From an uncultured Clostridia bacterium (GTDB lineage Bacteria > Bacillota > Clostridia > Oscillospirales > Oscillospiraceae): a stretch of DNA of 64,000 nucleotides. Positions 26,574 through 34,340 of the stretch are shown here, piece after piece (the first letter of the stretch is position 1; every line of letters begins with the position of its first letter). The notes beneath the pieces were generated by a model. It saw only the letters and a list, made by a program, of their open reading frames with translations. It ran no database searches and had not been told where the DNA came from. The translations under genes and the position numbers were made by a program. The stretch is from the NCBI GenBank assembly GCA_947644595.1, contig CANSAE010000001.1, forward strand, positions 443,605 to 507,604, in the 5' to 3' direction.

Positions 26574-27173
26574 ATGGAAAGCCGAACATGGTACTATGCC
26601 AGAGTATCCAGCAGAGAACAAAATCTTGACCGTCAACTTGCGGCATTTGCCGCTATAGGAGCAAAGGAACGAGACATAATCACTGACAAGGAATCAGGCA
26701 AAGATTTAGACAGGCGGGGATACACAGCCCTTAAAACGGCTCTGTTGCGCCGTGGTGATACGTTGGTAATTAAGTCTCTCGACAGACTGAGCAGGAACAA
26801 AGCCGATATTAAAAGTGAATTGGAGTATTTTAAAGAAAATAGTATCCGTTTGAAGGTGCTGGACTTACCGACAACTATGATTGACTATCCAGCAGGGCAG
26901 GAATGGGTGCTTGATATGGTAAACAATATTCTTGTGGAGGTTCTTTCCAGTATCGCCCAGCAGGAGCGTGAAACGATACGGCAGCGTCAAGCAGAGGGCA
27001 TAGCGGCGGCAAAATCTAAAGGAAAACATTTAGGCCGTCCCGCTGTAGCCTATCCTGATAATTGGACAGAAGTATACAAAGCATGGAAAGCGGGACAAAT
27101 TACCGCTAAAATAGCAATGGAGCAAACAGGACTAAAGAGGACTTCTTTTTATAAGCTGGCCTCAACTCAATAG
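26574..27173 (+). CDS. Serine recombinase (resolvase/invertase family)
   Basis: 199 residues, the usual size for a small resolvase or invertase. The catalytic Ser lies in YARVSSREQNLDRQ, the Arg-rich LDRLSRN segment follows, then the E-helix region, GRPAVAY and a C-terminal helix-turn-helix (ITAKIAMEQTGLKRTSFYKLA). ATG 26574 follows AAAGGAG. It is a second recombinase besides int. Roles may include resolving element dimers or DNA inversion; no inverted sites were identified. Confidence 0.92.
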   Translation: MESRTWYYARVSSREQNLDRQLAAFAAIGAKERDIITDKESGKDLDRRGYTALKTALLRRGDTLVIKSLDRLSRNKADIKSELEYFKENSIRLKVLDLPTTMIDYPAGQEWVLDMVNNILVEVLSSIAQQERETIRQRQAEGIAAAKSKGKHLGRPAVAYPDNWTEVYKAWKAGQITAKIAMEQTGLKRTSFYKLASTQ

Positions 27174-27185
27174 CTGATCCCCCTT

Positions 27186-27215
27186 CCCCCGTGGCTACAA
27201 TGTCACGGGGGTACT
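27186..27215 (+). terminator. Terminator after the serine recombinase gene
   Basis: CCCCCGTG (27186-27193) and CACGGGGG (27204-27211) pair, then TACTTT. 13 bases after the recombinase stop. Confidence 0.65.
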
Positions 27216-27351
27216 TTACACTTTCTGCGGGTTTTCAAATCGTCCAGCCGCTAAAGTACATCTACTCAAAACACGTGGCTCATCCCACCCACGAAACGAC
27301 AATTCAGCAATCCAATCCATTAAATCTACTTTGAAAATTCCTCTTTATCTG

Positions 27352-27380
27352 TTTACTTCTTAATGGCAATATGCTATAAT
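27352..27380 (+). promoter_or_regulatory. Promoter of the 81-residue gene
   Basis: TTTACT (27352-27357), 17-base spacer, TATAAT (27375-27380), 31 bases before ATG 27412 with AAGGAGG between. Confidence 0.6.
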
Positions 27381-27411
27381 AAATCTATCATCTTTAAGGA
27401 GGATTCACTTT

Positions 27412-27657
27412 ATGAGTGAGGAAGTCAAAAAGCGTGTTCGCCGTTCCCCTGAAGAAATTGCAGCAGAGATTGATGTTAAAATTGCCGCCCACAAAGACGC
27501 AATCAAAAAATTGGAGCAGCGCAAGGCTGAAGTGCTTGCCCCCAAAAAGCCCCGCATGACTAAGGCTCAGAAGATGAAAATGGTGATTGACAAGGCTAAA
27601 CAAGCTGGTATGTCCCCGGAAGAAATTGCTGAAAAACTTGGCGTGACATTTGAATAA
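27412..27657 (+). CDS. Small basic helical protein, 81 residues
   Basis: Not recognised by function. Lys/Arg-rich, helical, with RSPEEIAAEIDVKIAAHKDAIKKLEQRKAEV as a likely coiled coil and a C-terminal MSPEEIAEKLGVTFE helix pair; no Cys, Trp or membrane segment. It forms its own unit with a promoter, AAGGAGG site and a perfect terminator. It could be a nucleic-acid-binding or regulatory protein of the element. Confidence 0.75.
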   Translation: MSEEVKKRVRRSPEEIAAEIDVKIAAHKDAIKKLEQRKAEVLAPKKPRMTKAQKMKMVIDKAKQAGMSPEEIAEKLGVTFE

Positions 27658-27662
27658 TATTC

Positions 27663-27697
27663 GAACAGGACGTGTCATCGAACGTCCTGTTCTTTTT
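27663..27697 (+). terminator. Terminator of the 81-residue gene
   Basis: Perfect 11-bp arms GAACAGGACGT / ACGTCCTGTTC at 27663-27673 and 27682-27692, then TTTTT. Confidence 0.9.
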
Positions 27698-27786
27698 ACA
27701 AAACAATATTATCTTCGGAAAATTGTGAGACAACTTTCTCATAATAAAACGACGGGTACAGCCTTATCAACTGTGCCCGTCATAGA

Positions 27787-28482
27787 CTATTCACAAATTG
27801 TAAATGCTTCGCAAATCATATCATAAAAAATCTTGCTAAATTTGTTAATCAAGTAAAACGATCCTGTAGCCATTGCTTTCATTTCTCCCTCATCATATGT
27901 AGCCGCTGGAAGATATGTAAGTAATCCAACCTTTTCAGATTTTGATACTGTAACCATCAAACCATCATAGTTAGGTAATTGGCGCAAAGAAGCATCATTT
28001 ATACAAATGCCATCGTCTGTTCTAAATGGATCGTTTTGTGTCAACTCGTAAATTAATTTGTAATTCTTCGCATCAAAATCATTAAACGAAATCAGGGCAT
28101 CATAGATAATCAAATCTTCTTGTGTTATATCTGAGTTCCCACCTATCATCTTTGATAATTGAATTCCCATTATAGTATTTACAATATGCGAACTACTCAT
28201 AAGAGATTCACGAAACATAGAAACAACATAGCTTGCCTTTTCAGGCTTATCTATGTAGTCATATAATTTCTCAATTTGAAAATCGAAATCGTTTCCGTGC
28301 TTTAGTCCGACAAGTAAATGAGATAATCGTATTTTGTCAGTTTCCTCAATAACAGGGCGAACTGCGCCGAGAAATGGGACAACTTCAGAAGCTACAGCCT
28401 CTATAGCACCGCCTACGTTGCCTTTTGATAGATTGCAAAAGTCCTTAATCCGCTCTGGGAGTTTCCGTAAACTGTCACCCAT
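27787..28482 (-). CDS. Hypothetical protein of the element, 231 residues
   Basis: Not recognised. It has no signal peptide and no convincing membrane segment (an N-terminal VGGAIEAVASEVVPFLGAV stretch is hydrophobic but short). Acidic, mostly helical. It lies directly downstream of an XRE-type gene (11-base gap) on the same strand, and that pair is divergent from the SLOG/zinc-ribbon genes. The pairing with a regulator suggests a joint role, but no function can be assigned. Confidence 0.75.
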   Translation of the reverse strand: MGDSLRKLPERIKDFCNLSKGNVGGAIEAVASEVVPFLGAVRPVIEETDKIRLSHLLVGLKHGNDFDFQIEKLYDYIDKPEKASYVVSMFRESLMSSSHIVNTIMGIQLSKMIGGNSDITQEDLIIYDALISFNDFDAKNYKLIYELTQNDPFRTDDGICINDASLRQLPNYDGLMVTVSKSEKVGLLTYLPAATYDEGEMKAMATGSFYLINKFSKIFYDMICEAFTICE

Positions 28483-28493
28483 TTTAATCCCCC

Positions 28494-28805
28494 TTATCCA
28501 TGTGTCAATCTGTTAATGTGGTTGAGTATCAGCAGCTTATCACTGTCACTTAGTTGCCGCAACCCTTTAACGGCCTCCGCTACCAGTGCTGGATCATCCA
28601 CGCTCTCATCAAAAAACTGTGCTGGCGTTAGACCGAAGTAATCGCAGATTTCAAATAGACCCTCTACTGAAGGGAGGCTCTTACCGCTGCTGATATTTTG
28701 AATATATCCCCGACTATGGCCTAAGTCAAGGCTCATTTGATACTCGGATACTCCTTTTTGTAAGCGTAACTGCGTGATCCTGTCCCGCAAAAACTGAATA
28801 TACAT
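28494..28805 (-). CDS. XRE-family helix-turn-helix regulator
   Basis: 103 residues from ATG 28805, which lies 9 bases after AAGGAGG. The helix-turn-helix covers about 10-65 (LRLQKGVSEYQMSLDLGHSRGYIQNISSGKSLPSVEGLFEICDYFGL) and a C-terminal helix ends in LLILNHINRL. It shares an intergenic region of about 140 bases with the divergent SLOG gene and may regulate both directions. The 231-residue gene is downstream. Confidence 0.88.
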   Translation of the reverse strand: MYIQFLRDRITQLRLQKGVSEYQMSLDLGHSRGYIQNISSGKSLPSVEGLFEICDYFGLTPAQFFDESVDDPALVAEAVKGLRQLSDSDKLLILNHINRLTHG

Positions 28806-28881
28806 AAGCGGCAACCTCCTTACCGCATCATTGTATTACATCTACATAATGTTAAGGGCGGCTGAAAAACTCGAAAAGAAG

Positions 28882-28910
28882 TTGAAATGCCCATGTAAAG
28901 ATGTTATAAT
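28882..28910 (+). promoter_or_regulatory. Promoter of the SLOG/zinc-ribbon cluster
   Basis: TTGAAA (28882-28887), 17-base spacer, TATAAT (28905-28910), 37 bases before ATG 28947. Palindromic ACATAATGT at 28844-28852 is a possible regulator site. Confidence 0.75.
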
Positions 28911-28946
28911 GTGTCAAAGCTACATTGGGAGGTTGTATAAGCGGAT

Positions 28947-29420
28947 ATGACAGTGTGTTTTTGTGGGCATAGCAAACTGTATAGCAAGTATGATCTTGTA
29001 AAGGGAAAATGCCATGAAATTGTTAGAGATCAAATAAAGAAGGGGGCTGATAGCTTTTTGATTGGCGACTACGGGGATTTTGACGCCATAGCAGCTTCGG
29101 TCTGTCTGACACTCAAAAAGGAATACCGCTATATCGAAGTCTGCCTAATACTCCCTTATTATCGTCCACACATTGACGATTATACACAACAGCGGTATAA
29201 TCGGTTTGATTCAATAATTACACCGCCACTGGAAGATACACCTTACCGTTATCGAATTGTTAAGGTTAATCAATACATGGTAGATCAAGCTGATATTGTA
29301 ATCGCCTATGTTCGTTCCAGTGGTGGAGCGGCTAAAACAATGCAATACGCAAAGAGAAAAGAAAAAACTATTTTGAATCTTACAGATACACTGGAGGTGC
29401 AGCAGCAATTATGTCTTTGA
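28947..29420 (+). CDS. SLOG-superfamily (DUF1273-like) protein
   Basis: 157 residues. The N-terminal MTVCFCGHSKLYSKYDLVKGKC, the central GADSFLIGDYGDFDAIAA and the ADIVIAYVRSSGGAAKTMQYAKRK end are typical of the Rossmann-like SLOG fold of DUF1273/YpsA-type proteins, which bind nucleotide-derived ligands. SLOG domains are common in bacterial conflict systems. It is the first gene of a four-gene plus-strand run, and its end overlaps the next gene by 10 bases. Confidence 0.75.
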   Translation: MTVCFCGHSKLYSKYDLVKGKCHEIVRDQIKKGADSFLIGDYGDFDAIAASVCLTLKKEYRYIEVCLILPYYRPHIDDYTQQRYNRFDSIITPPLEDTPYRYRIVKVNQYMVDQADIVIAYVRSSGGAAKTMQYAKRKEKTILNLTDTLEVQQQLCL

Positions 29421-29935
29421 TAAAATGCCCTGAGTGCGGCAAAGAGGTTAGTGATAAGGCTCCTGCCTGTATCCATTGTGGGTATCCACTTCAAAACCAG
29501 CAACCAATTATTCCTGACGTTGGAGTATCTAAAAAGGTAATCATTCCTACGTATAGGGAAACCTCACAAACAAAAATCCCTTGTATAAAAATTGTGCGGG
29601 AGGTTATGGGAACGAGTCTTGCAGAGGCTAAAGCCTTTGTAGAACAAGCAGAACCGTATGTTATTGTAAAAGACGGGTTAAGTCAGAATCAGGCAAACCT
29701 AATTGCACAGAAATTTCAGGCTATAGGCGTTGCGGCACAAATATACAGTTCTTCTGAGCCAGTTTCTTTTGTCAATCCGGCAAAAGATAAAGACATTATT
29801 TGTTGTCCTAAATGTGGGTCAACTGAATATCACGCTGGAGCAAGAGGTTTTAGTTTAGTTACAGGATTTATTGGTAGCGGAAAGACGGTATTAACCTGTC
29901 TAAAGTGTGGTCATCGTTGGAAACCGGGAAAGTGA
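29411..29935 (+). CDS. Double zinc-ribbon protein with L7/L12 C-terminal-like domain
   Basis: 174 residues. Zinc ribbon 1 is C6-x2-C9...C20-x2-C23. Residues about 56-112 (CIKIVREVMGTSLAEAKAFVEQAE...GLSQNQANLIAQKFQAIGVAAQIY) resemble the C-terminal domain of ribosomal protein L7/L12, the ribosomal site for GTPase recruitment. A second ribbon, CCPKCG...CLKCG, closes the protein. Such zinc-ribbon plus L7/L12-like modules occur in uncharacterised Firmicute proteins. It overlaps the SLOG gene by 10 bases. Confidence 0.75.
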   Translation: MSLIKCPECGKEVSDKAPACIHCGYPLQNQQPIIPDVGVSKKVIIPTYRETSQTKIPCIKIVREVMGTSLAEAKAFVEQAEPYVIVKDGLSQNQANLIAQKFQAIGVAAQIYSSSEPVSFVNPAKDKDIICCPKCGSTEYHAGARGFSLVTGFIGSGKTVLTCLKCGHRWKPGK

Positions 29936-29977
29936 GAAAATATTATAGCTGTGTACAATCCTTGCGGGGGTGTATTT

Positions 29978-30463
29978 ATGTCTAAGATTCAAAAAAGAGA
30001 TTATTTTTTCGGAGCTGCATTGTCACTGTTTTTGAGCAAAAATGATGACTCATGCCCTTCTTTAGTGGAATGCAGTGAAACATCCTGTCAATATTGCATG
30101 ATTACGGATACAAGTGAAGATTTTTACTTATACATGAAGTATACCAGTAATGAAGTAGACAAACGTACATGGCAATTTTCGATGACAGATACGGACAAGG
30201 AGCGAATCAACGGTTGTATTCAAAGCGGCCTAAAGACCTACATCATTTTTATCTGTGGTAGTGACGATTTGTCAAACGGCGAAATCGTGGTGCTTACTCA
30301 AAATGAGTATGCAAAGTTAACTCATAAATCCAGTATCCGCATAAAATTACAGGGGAAAAGCCCTAAAAAGTACACTATTGTAGATAGGGCAAGTAGCGAA
30401 ATTCGTTCAGTAGATCGTAATCGTTTCGATTATCGAATAACTGATATAAAAGACTGTTTTTGA
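29978..30463 (+). CDS. Hypothetical protein in the SLOG cluster, 161 residues
   Basis: Not recognised. ATG 29978 follows GGGGGTG; an in-frame GTG at 29951 would add nine residues. It has a Cys-rich early segment (ECSETSCQYC), an IIFICGSDD strand, and a basic C-terminal part (KLQGKSPKKYTIVDR). It follows the zinc-ribbon gene by about 40 bases in the same run. Confidence 0.7.
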   Translation: MSKIQKRDYFFGAALSLFLSKNDDSCPSLVECSETSCQYCMITDTSEDFYLYMKYTSNEVDKRTWQFSMTDTDKERINGCIQSGLKTYIIFICGSDDLSNGEIVVLTQNEYAKLTHKSSIRIKLQGKSPKKYTIVDRASSEIRSVDRNRFDYRITDIKDCF

Positions 30464-30483
30464 GTTCATAAGGGGAAATAGTT

Positions 30484-31371
30484 ATGTTCTGGATGACTGA
30501 ACGCGCAAGGTTACAAAAAGCATATAGGAAAGCGGCAGTATTAGAGGCTCGTTATGATACCAGCTTTAATCAGTTGGTTAATGAGCAAGTACAAAATCTA
30601 ATTTCAAAAAAATTCGATATAAAATTTATTGATCAATTTATCAAGGATACTGAGAAGTATCATTTTAGAACGTTTATCATGGATGAAAAAACCAAAAAAA
30701 TGTACATGGCTTTGAAAGATCAGGAATACCTAAACAATGTTGGTGAACAAGGCCAAGAAAATCTTGATGTACTTTCTGGTGAAACTCAGGAAACACTATA
30801 CGATGTGGCAAATGAGGCAGTAATAACAAGTGATGAATCTAACATTATTGAGTACAATATACCACAACAAAATCAACGGAATGAAGGATTAGGGAGAGGT
30901 ATTGAAATGAAGCCATTACATCAAAGAAGTTCACTCAAGTTAAAACCAATATATGCAAAGATAGCGATAGCACTATCGGTTGTCTTGGTTTTGATATTTC
31001 TTGGAGAAGTTACAGCAGAAAGATGCCCAGGCTGTGGAAAAAAGTGGAGTGGCAGCGTTAGCGAATACTGCTTTGGATGTAGGGCAAAGCAGGCACAAGC
31101 GAAATCATATACCCAAAATCATTCAGGGAGTAGTTATTCTTTGAGCGTTAATTGCAGGTATAGCAATTGTGGGTATCCTTGCGTTGATGGTGGGAACTAC
31201 TGTAGTAGACACACTTGTAGTGTTGATGGATGTTTGAAAGTTGCAACTGGCAACACCATGTTTAAGTATTGTGCTTCTCACGAAAAAAGCCTAACCTGTG
31301 CAGAAAATGGATGCTGTAGAGATAGGCAGGGAGATACCATGTACTGCAATATACATAATGCGCACAGATAA
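30484..31371 (+). CDS. Membrane protein with cytoplasmic helix and Cys-rich zinc-ribbon tail
   Basis: 295 residues, not assigned. A charged helical N-terminus (1-150) is followed by one membrane segment at 157-174 (YAKIAIALSVVLVLIFLG) and then a Cys-rich tail: a zinc ribbon C181-x2-C184...C196-x2-C199 and several further CxxC/CxxxC/CxxxH groups up to the end. Twenty bases after the previous gene; terminator follows. Confidence 0.7.
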   Translation: MFWMTERARLQKAYRKAAVLEARYDTSFNQLVNEQVQNLISKKFDIKFIDQFIKDTEKYHFRTFIMDEKTKKMYMALKDQEYLNNVGEQGQENLDVLSGETQETLYDVANEAVITSDESNIIEYNIPQQNQRNEGLGRGIEMKPLHQRSSLKLKPIYAKIAIALSVVLVLIFLGEVTAERCPGCGKKWSGSVSEYCFGCRAKQAQAKSYTQNHSGSSYSLSVNCRYSNCGYPCVDGGNYCSRHTCSVDGCLKVATGNTMFKYCASHEKSLTCAENGCCRDRQGDTMYCNIHNAHR

Positions 31372-31398
31372 AATCTTTGTGTAAAGGCAGTAAGGATA

Positions 31399-31433
31399 GG
31401 GGCAACCGCTTGTTATGGGCGGCTGTCCCTTTT
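31399..31433 (+). terminator. Terminator of the SLOG/zinc-ribbon cluster
   Basis: GGGGCAACCGC pairs with GCGGCTGTCCC (31399-31409 and 31419-31429) with one mismatch and one G-T pair, then TTTT. Confidence 0.7.
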
Positions 31434-31436
31434 CTA

Positions 31437-31820
31437 TTATTCTTCGTTTGCGTAATCCTCAACATCTTCCAAGGACAGATCAAATTTTTCCCCAGCTTCA
31501 ATCCTATTAGAATATATCTCAATAATCTGATAACCGCCGTAATCATCGGCTGTATGATTCTTTGTTCTGGACTTTTTCAAGCGTAGTCCTTGTGTAGCAA
31601 GTTTTCTCCGTATTTTTTGTTCTCGCTTATGGACTTCGGCGGCATATTCGTCCGTATTCCTATACAAAATAGTGGGAACAACATTTTCCAAATAGCACTT
31701 ATCACAACATCTAAGTGATGTAGCGCACTCATGCACAATGGGTACGGGACTATGACCACCGTTTATATACTCACCGTCACAAAAGCAGCATTTTCCTTTT
31801 GCGGGATATGTAATGTCCAT
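31437..31820 (-). CDS. Hypothetical protein with Cys-rich zinc-binding N-terminus, 127 residues
   Basis: Not recognised. Cysteines group near the N-terminus (CCFCDGEYINGGH, HECATSLRCCDKC), which looks like a zinc-binding domain, followed by a basic coiled stretch (REQKIRRKLATQGLRLKKSRTK) and an acidic tail (LSLEDVEDYANEE). It lies 17 bases downstream of the surface-protein gene on the same strand. Confidence 0.65.
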   Translation of the reverse strand: MDITYPAKGKCCFCDGEYINGGHSPVPIVHECATSLRCCDKCYLENVVPTILYRNTDEYAAEVHKREQKIRRKLATQGLRLKKSRTKNHTADDYGGYQIIEIYSNRIEAGEKFDLSLEDVEDYANEE

Positions 31821-31837
31821 ATAAACTTTACCTCACT

Positions 31838-33808
31838 TCAATTCCTGTATTGTTCTAAGATACCATTGACAAGTTGCACCAATGCACCACGGCCTATTAC
31901 CGTGTTAGGGTCAAACTCTGCGCTGTCCTTGATCCAGCCATTAGCAACGGCAGTTTCTATGGCTCTTTGCGCCCAGCCTTCATATTGGATATTTTGTAAG
32001 GCGTACTCTTGCGACTCCACAAACCTTGTAAGGATAGTAACTATCTGCGCCCATGTAACCTTGCCATTAGGATCATACCTACCACCGCCCACACCGTTGA
32101 CAATCCCCGCTGCCTGTATTACATTGACATATGGAGCATACCACGCATCGGTGGCAACATCGGAAAAGGCCAGTCCCTCATTGCTATATTGGGCAATAGA
32201 CTCATCATCCAGCAACCGATAGATAATCGTTGCCAACTGCGCCCGTGTCAGGGAATCGCCTTCATGGAGTAAGCCATCCCCATAGCCAAGCAACACAACA
32301 GTTCGAGATGTGTCTATAACTGCTCCGTTACAAGCAAGCTGTGGTTTAGCTGTAGTGGGAATGTCAGGCTGCTCCTGCGGCTTATCATCCTCTGTGGGCT
32401 TTGTAGGCCGCTGTGACGGTCTATAGTCTATTGGAGGTGTTATATCATCATCTCCGCTATTACCGCCGCCAGAGGGCTTTTGCGGCGGCTGTGGCGTGTC
32501 TGGTGTAGTGTCTACGGGATTATCTGGGGTATCATCCTTCGGCGGTTCTGTGGGTTGCTCTGGGGGCTGTGACGGGGTATCTGCTGGATTGTCCCCGCTG
32601 CCGCCCTGTGGGGGCTGTGTAGGTTCCTGCGAAGGCTGCTCTCCACCTGTGGCATTATCATCATCCCCGGTCTGATCTCCCTCCTGCGGCGGCTGCGGCG
32701 GCTCTGTGGGCGGTTCGGGTAATTCACTTGCAAAAATGAACTTTGCCCCAAACAAAGAATTGTTTGGAAGTATATTCTCAAGTTCAAGAGTTTCACCTAA
32801 AAATTCAATGTGGGTTTCTTTATCAAAGCGGTTATAATCATAATCAGAATAGAATCCAACTGGTTCATCATCCAAATCAATAATTGAATATGTTTCCTTC
32901 ATACCTACAGAGTATTGGACAGATAATGAGGAATTTTGAAAACTCCTAATATCATCTGCACAACCCGAAGCCTGATTTCCATATATGATGGTATCTATCA
33001 TTTTTAGTTTACCGTCATTAAGAATCCCACCACCAACATCTGCGGAATTACCTGTAATAATTGTGTTTCGGATTTCAACAGTCTTACCGCTGTCAATATA
33101 AATTCCACCACCTGATCTTCCAAAGGAGTTTTCTAATGTCTTATTATCTTTAATAGTACAGCCGTCAATTATGGCATTTCCGTTGCACCTAATTCCTATA
33201 CCACTGCCATTTGAACTTGCATAGTTATCTATAAATGTGGTATTTGTGACTGTAGCACTGGCGTTTATACTGATCTCCATGCAAGAACGTCCTGTAGTGT
33301 TGTAAGTAAAAACGCAATCCTGAATGATAGCATTTAGCCAGTGCAAGGTGAGAACACTATAGTTACAGTTAAAGTGCTGAAAAGTAACATTTGAGATTGT
33401 AATAGTTCCATTTTCAACAGATGGTTTATAAATACCGAAGTCTATTGCTGATAAGTTGTCAATTTCATTTCCATCCATTACTATGTTTTCAAATACAACA
33501 TTTTCAATGTCATAAGGGACAACATAGAAAAGGGCATTATCTGTCAGAGAACTATCGGGAACAACTGTAATAACTTTATCCTCCACGCCAACAGAACAAT
33601 TTTCTCTGATCTCAATTTTGCTGCTTATTGCAATAGTGTCCCCATCCTCAGCAGCATCAATAGCGGCTTGCAGTTCATCCAGCGTAGCAACCACAACAGG
33701 CTCTTGCTCCTGCTGGATAGGCTGATCTGTGGCGGCATCAACCCCCGCTGCATAAGCGGGGATTACCAGCACTAACGCCATAAGTACAATCAAGATTGTT
33801 TTTCTCAT
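31838..33808 (-). CDS. Secreted beta-helix surface protein with SLH anchor domains
   Basis: 656 residues. Signal peptide MRKTILIVLMALVLVIPAYAAG; a right-handed parallel beta-helix repeat region about 35-320 (repeats such as GGGIYIDSGKTVEIRNTIITGNSADVGGGI); a long Pro/Gln/Thr-rich linker about 361-489; and SLH-domain sequence from about 500 to the end (DSLTRAQLATIIYRLL, AFSDVATDAWYAPYVNVIQAAGIV, KVTWAQIVTILTRF). It should be anchored to the cell surface. Its start overlaps the stop of the XRE gene by 4 bases, tying the two together. It is element cargo, not a mobility gene. Confidence 0.88.
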   Translation of the reverse strand: MRKTILIVLMALVLVIPAYAAGVDAATDQPIQQEQEPVVVATLDELQAAIDAAEDGDTIAISSKIEIRENCSVGVEDKVITVVPDSSLTDNALFYVVPYDIENVVFENIVMDGNEIDNLSAIDFGIYKPSVENGTITISNVTFQHFNCNYSVLTLHWLNAIIQDCVFTYNTTGRSCMEISINASATVTNTTFIDNYASSNGSGIGIRCNGNAIIDGCTIKDNKTLENSFGRSGGGIYIDSGKTVEIRNTIITGNSADVGGGILNDGKLKMIDTIIYGNQASGCADDIRSFQNSSLSVQYSVGMKETYSIIDLDDEPVGFYSDYDYNRFDKETHIEFLGETLELENILPNNSLFGAKFIFASELPEPPTEPPQPPQEGDQTGDDDNATGGEQPSQEPTQPPQGGSGDNPADTPSQPPEQPTEPPKDDTPDNPVDTTPDTPQPPQKPSGGGNSGDDDITPPIDYRPSQRPTKPTEDDKPQEQPDIPTTAKPQLACNGAVIDTSRTVVLLGYGDGLLHEGDSLTRAQLATIIYRLLDDESIAQYSNEGLAFSDVATDAWYAPYVNVIQAAGIVNGVGGGRYDPNGKVTWAQIVTILTRFVESQEYALQNIQYEGWAQRAIETAVANGWIKDSAEFDPNTVIGRGALVQLVNGILEQYRN

Positions 33809-34116
33809 CGTGCAAATTCCTCCAGTTTTTTATTTTTAGCGGTCATTGAGGCTACAAGTTCACTTATCATTGTGGCTTCGGCGGTTGTCAACCCGGACAA
33901 ATCCAGCGGCCTACCACCTGTACGACCAAGCAGAAAGTCAGTCGATACATTATAAACCTCTGCAAGACGAACAAGCGCCTGATAAGACGGTTGACGAGTA
34001 TCATTCTCCCAAGCGGATATGCTTGATCTGTCTGCTCCTACCAGCCGGGCAACCTGTTCCTGCCTCAATCCGTTTTCCTGTCTCAGTTGTTTTAATTTTT
34101 CACCAATGAGTATCAT
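33805..34116 (-). CDS. XRE-family regulator coupled to the SLH surface protein
   Basis: 103 residues from ATG 34116 behind GGAGGTGG. The helix-turn-helix covers about 5-60 (LRQENGLRQEQVARLVGADRSSISAWENDTRQPSYQALVRLAEVYNVSTDFLLG) and a helical tail follows. Its TGA overlaps the surface-protein ATG (ATGA), so the regulator and the surface protein are made from one transcript and probably in fixed ratio. The right end of the element lies just upstream. Confidence 0.88.
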   Translation of the reverse strand: MILIGEKLKQLRQENGLRQEQVARLVGADRSSISAWENDTRQPSYQALVRLAEVYNVSTDFLLGRTGGRPLDLSGLTTAEATMISELVASMTAKNKKLEEFAR

Positions 34117-34211
34117 GTTGCGCCACCTCCTACGCAACTAATCATAGAATAGCAGAAAATGTGCGACAGGGGGTAGCGTCAGGCGTGACAATCCCACACA
34201 ACATAAAAAAA

Positions 34212-34237
34212 CGCCCCTACCAACTACGGTAGAGGCG
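34212..34237 (-). terminator. Element-borne terminator downstream of lysS
   Basis: CGCCCCTACC (34212-34221) pairs with GGTAGAGGCG (34228-34237) with one mismatch; on the minus strand it is followed by seven T. It stops transcription entering from lysS and replaces the displaced native terminator. Confidence 0.85.
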
Positions 34238-34266
34238 CTATTACTGTATCGGATTCTTTTTGATTA

Positions 34267-34286
34267 GGTGTAAAACAGGTGTAAAT
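34267..34286. repeat. Right-end TGTAAA repeats (integrase arm-site candidates)
   Basis: GGTGTAAAAC at 34267-34276 and AGGTGTAAAT at 34277-34286, matching the pair at 19208-19229. Same sequence in the same orientation near both ends of the element. Confidence 0.5.
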
Positions 34287-34303
34287 CTGCTTTTTCTTCC
34301 GAC

Positions 34304-34327
34304 TTTCAAGGCTGGAAAGCCTTGAAA
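34304..34327. repeat. Perfect 10-bp hairpin at the right end
   Basis: TTTCAAGGCT-GGAA-AGCCTTGAAA at 34304-34327, between the right-end repeats and the lysS stop. No T-run follows on the minus strand, so not a strong terminator; possibly part of the recombination site. Confidence 0.5.
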
Positions 34328-34340
34328 ACACGGGCTTTTC

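Noticed and set aside
26352..26636. 94-codon minus frame opposite the start of the serine recombinase
   Set aside because: It overlaps the recombinase start and its upstream DNA, without a ribosome site.
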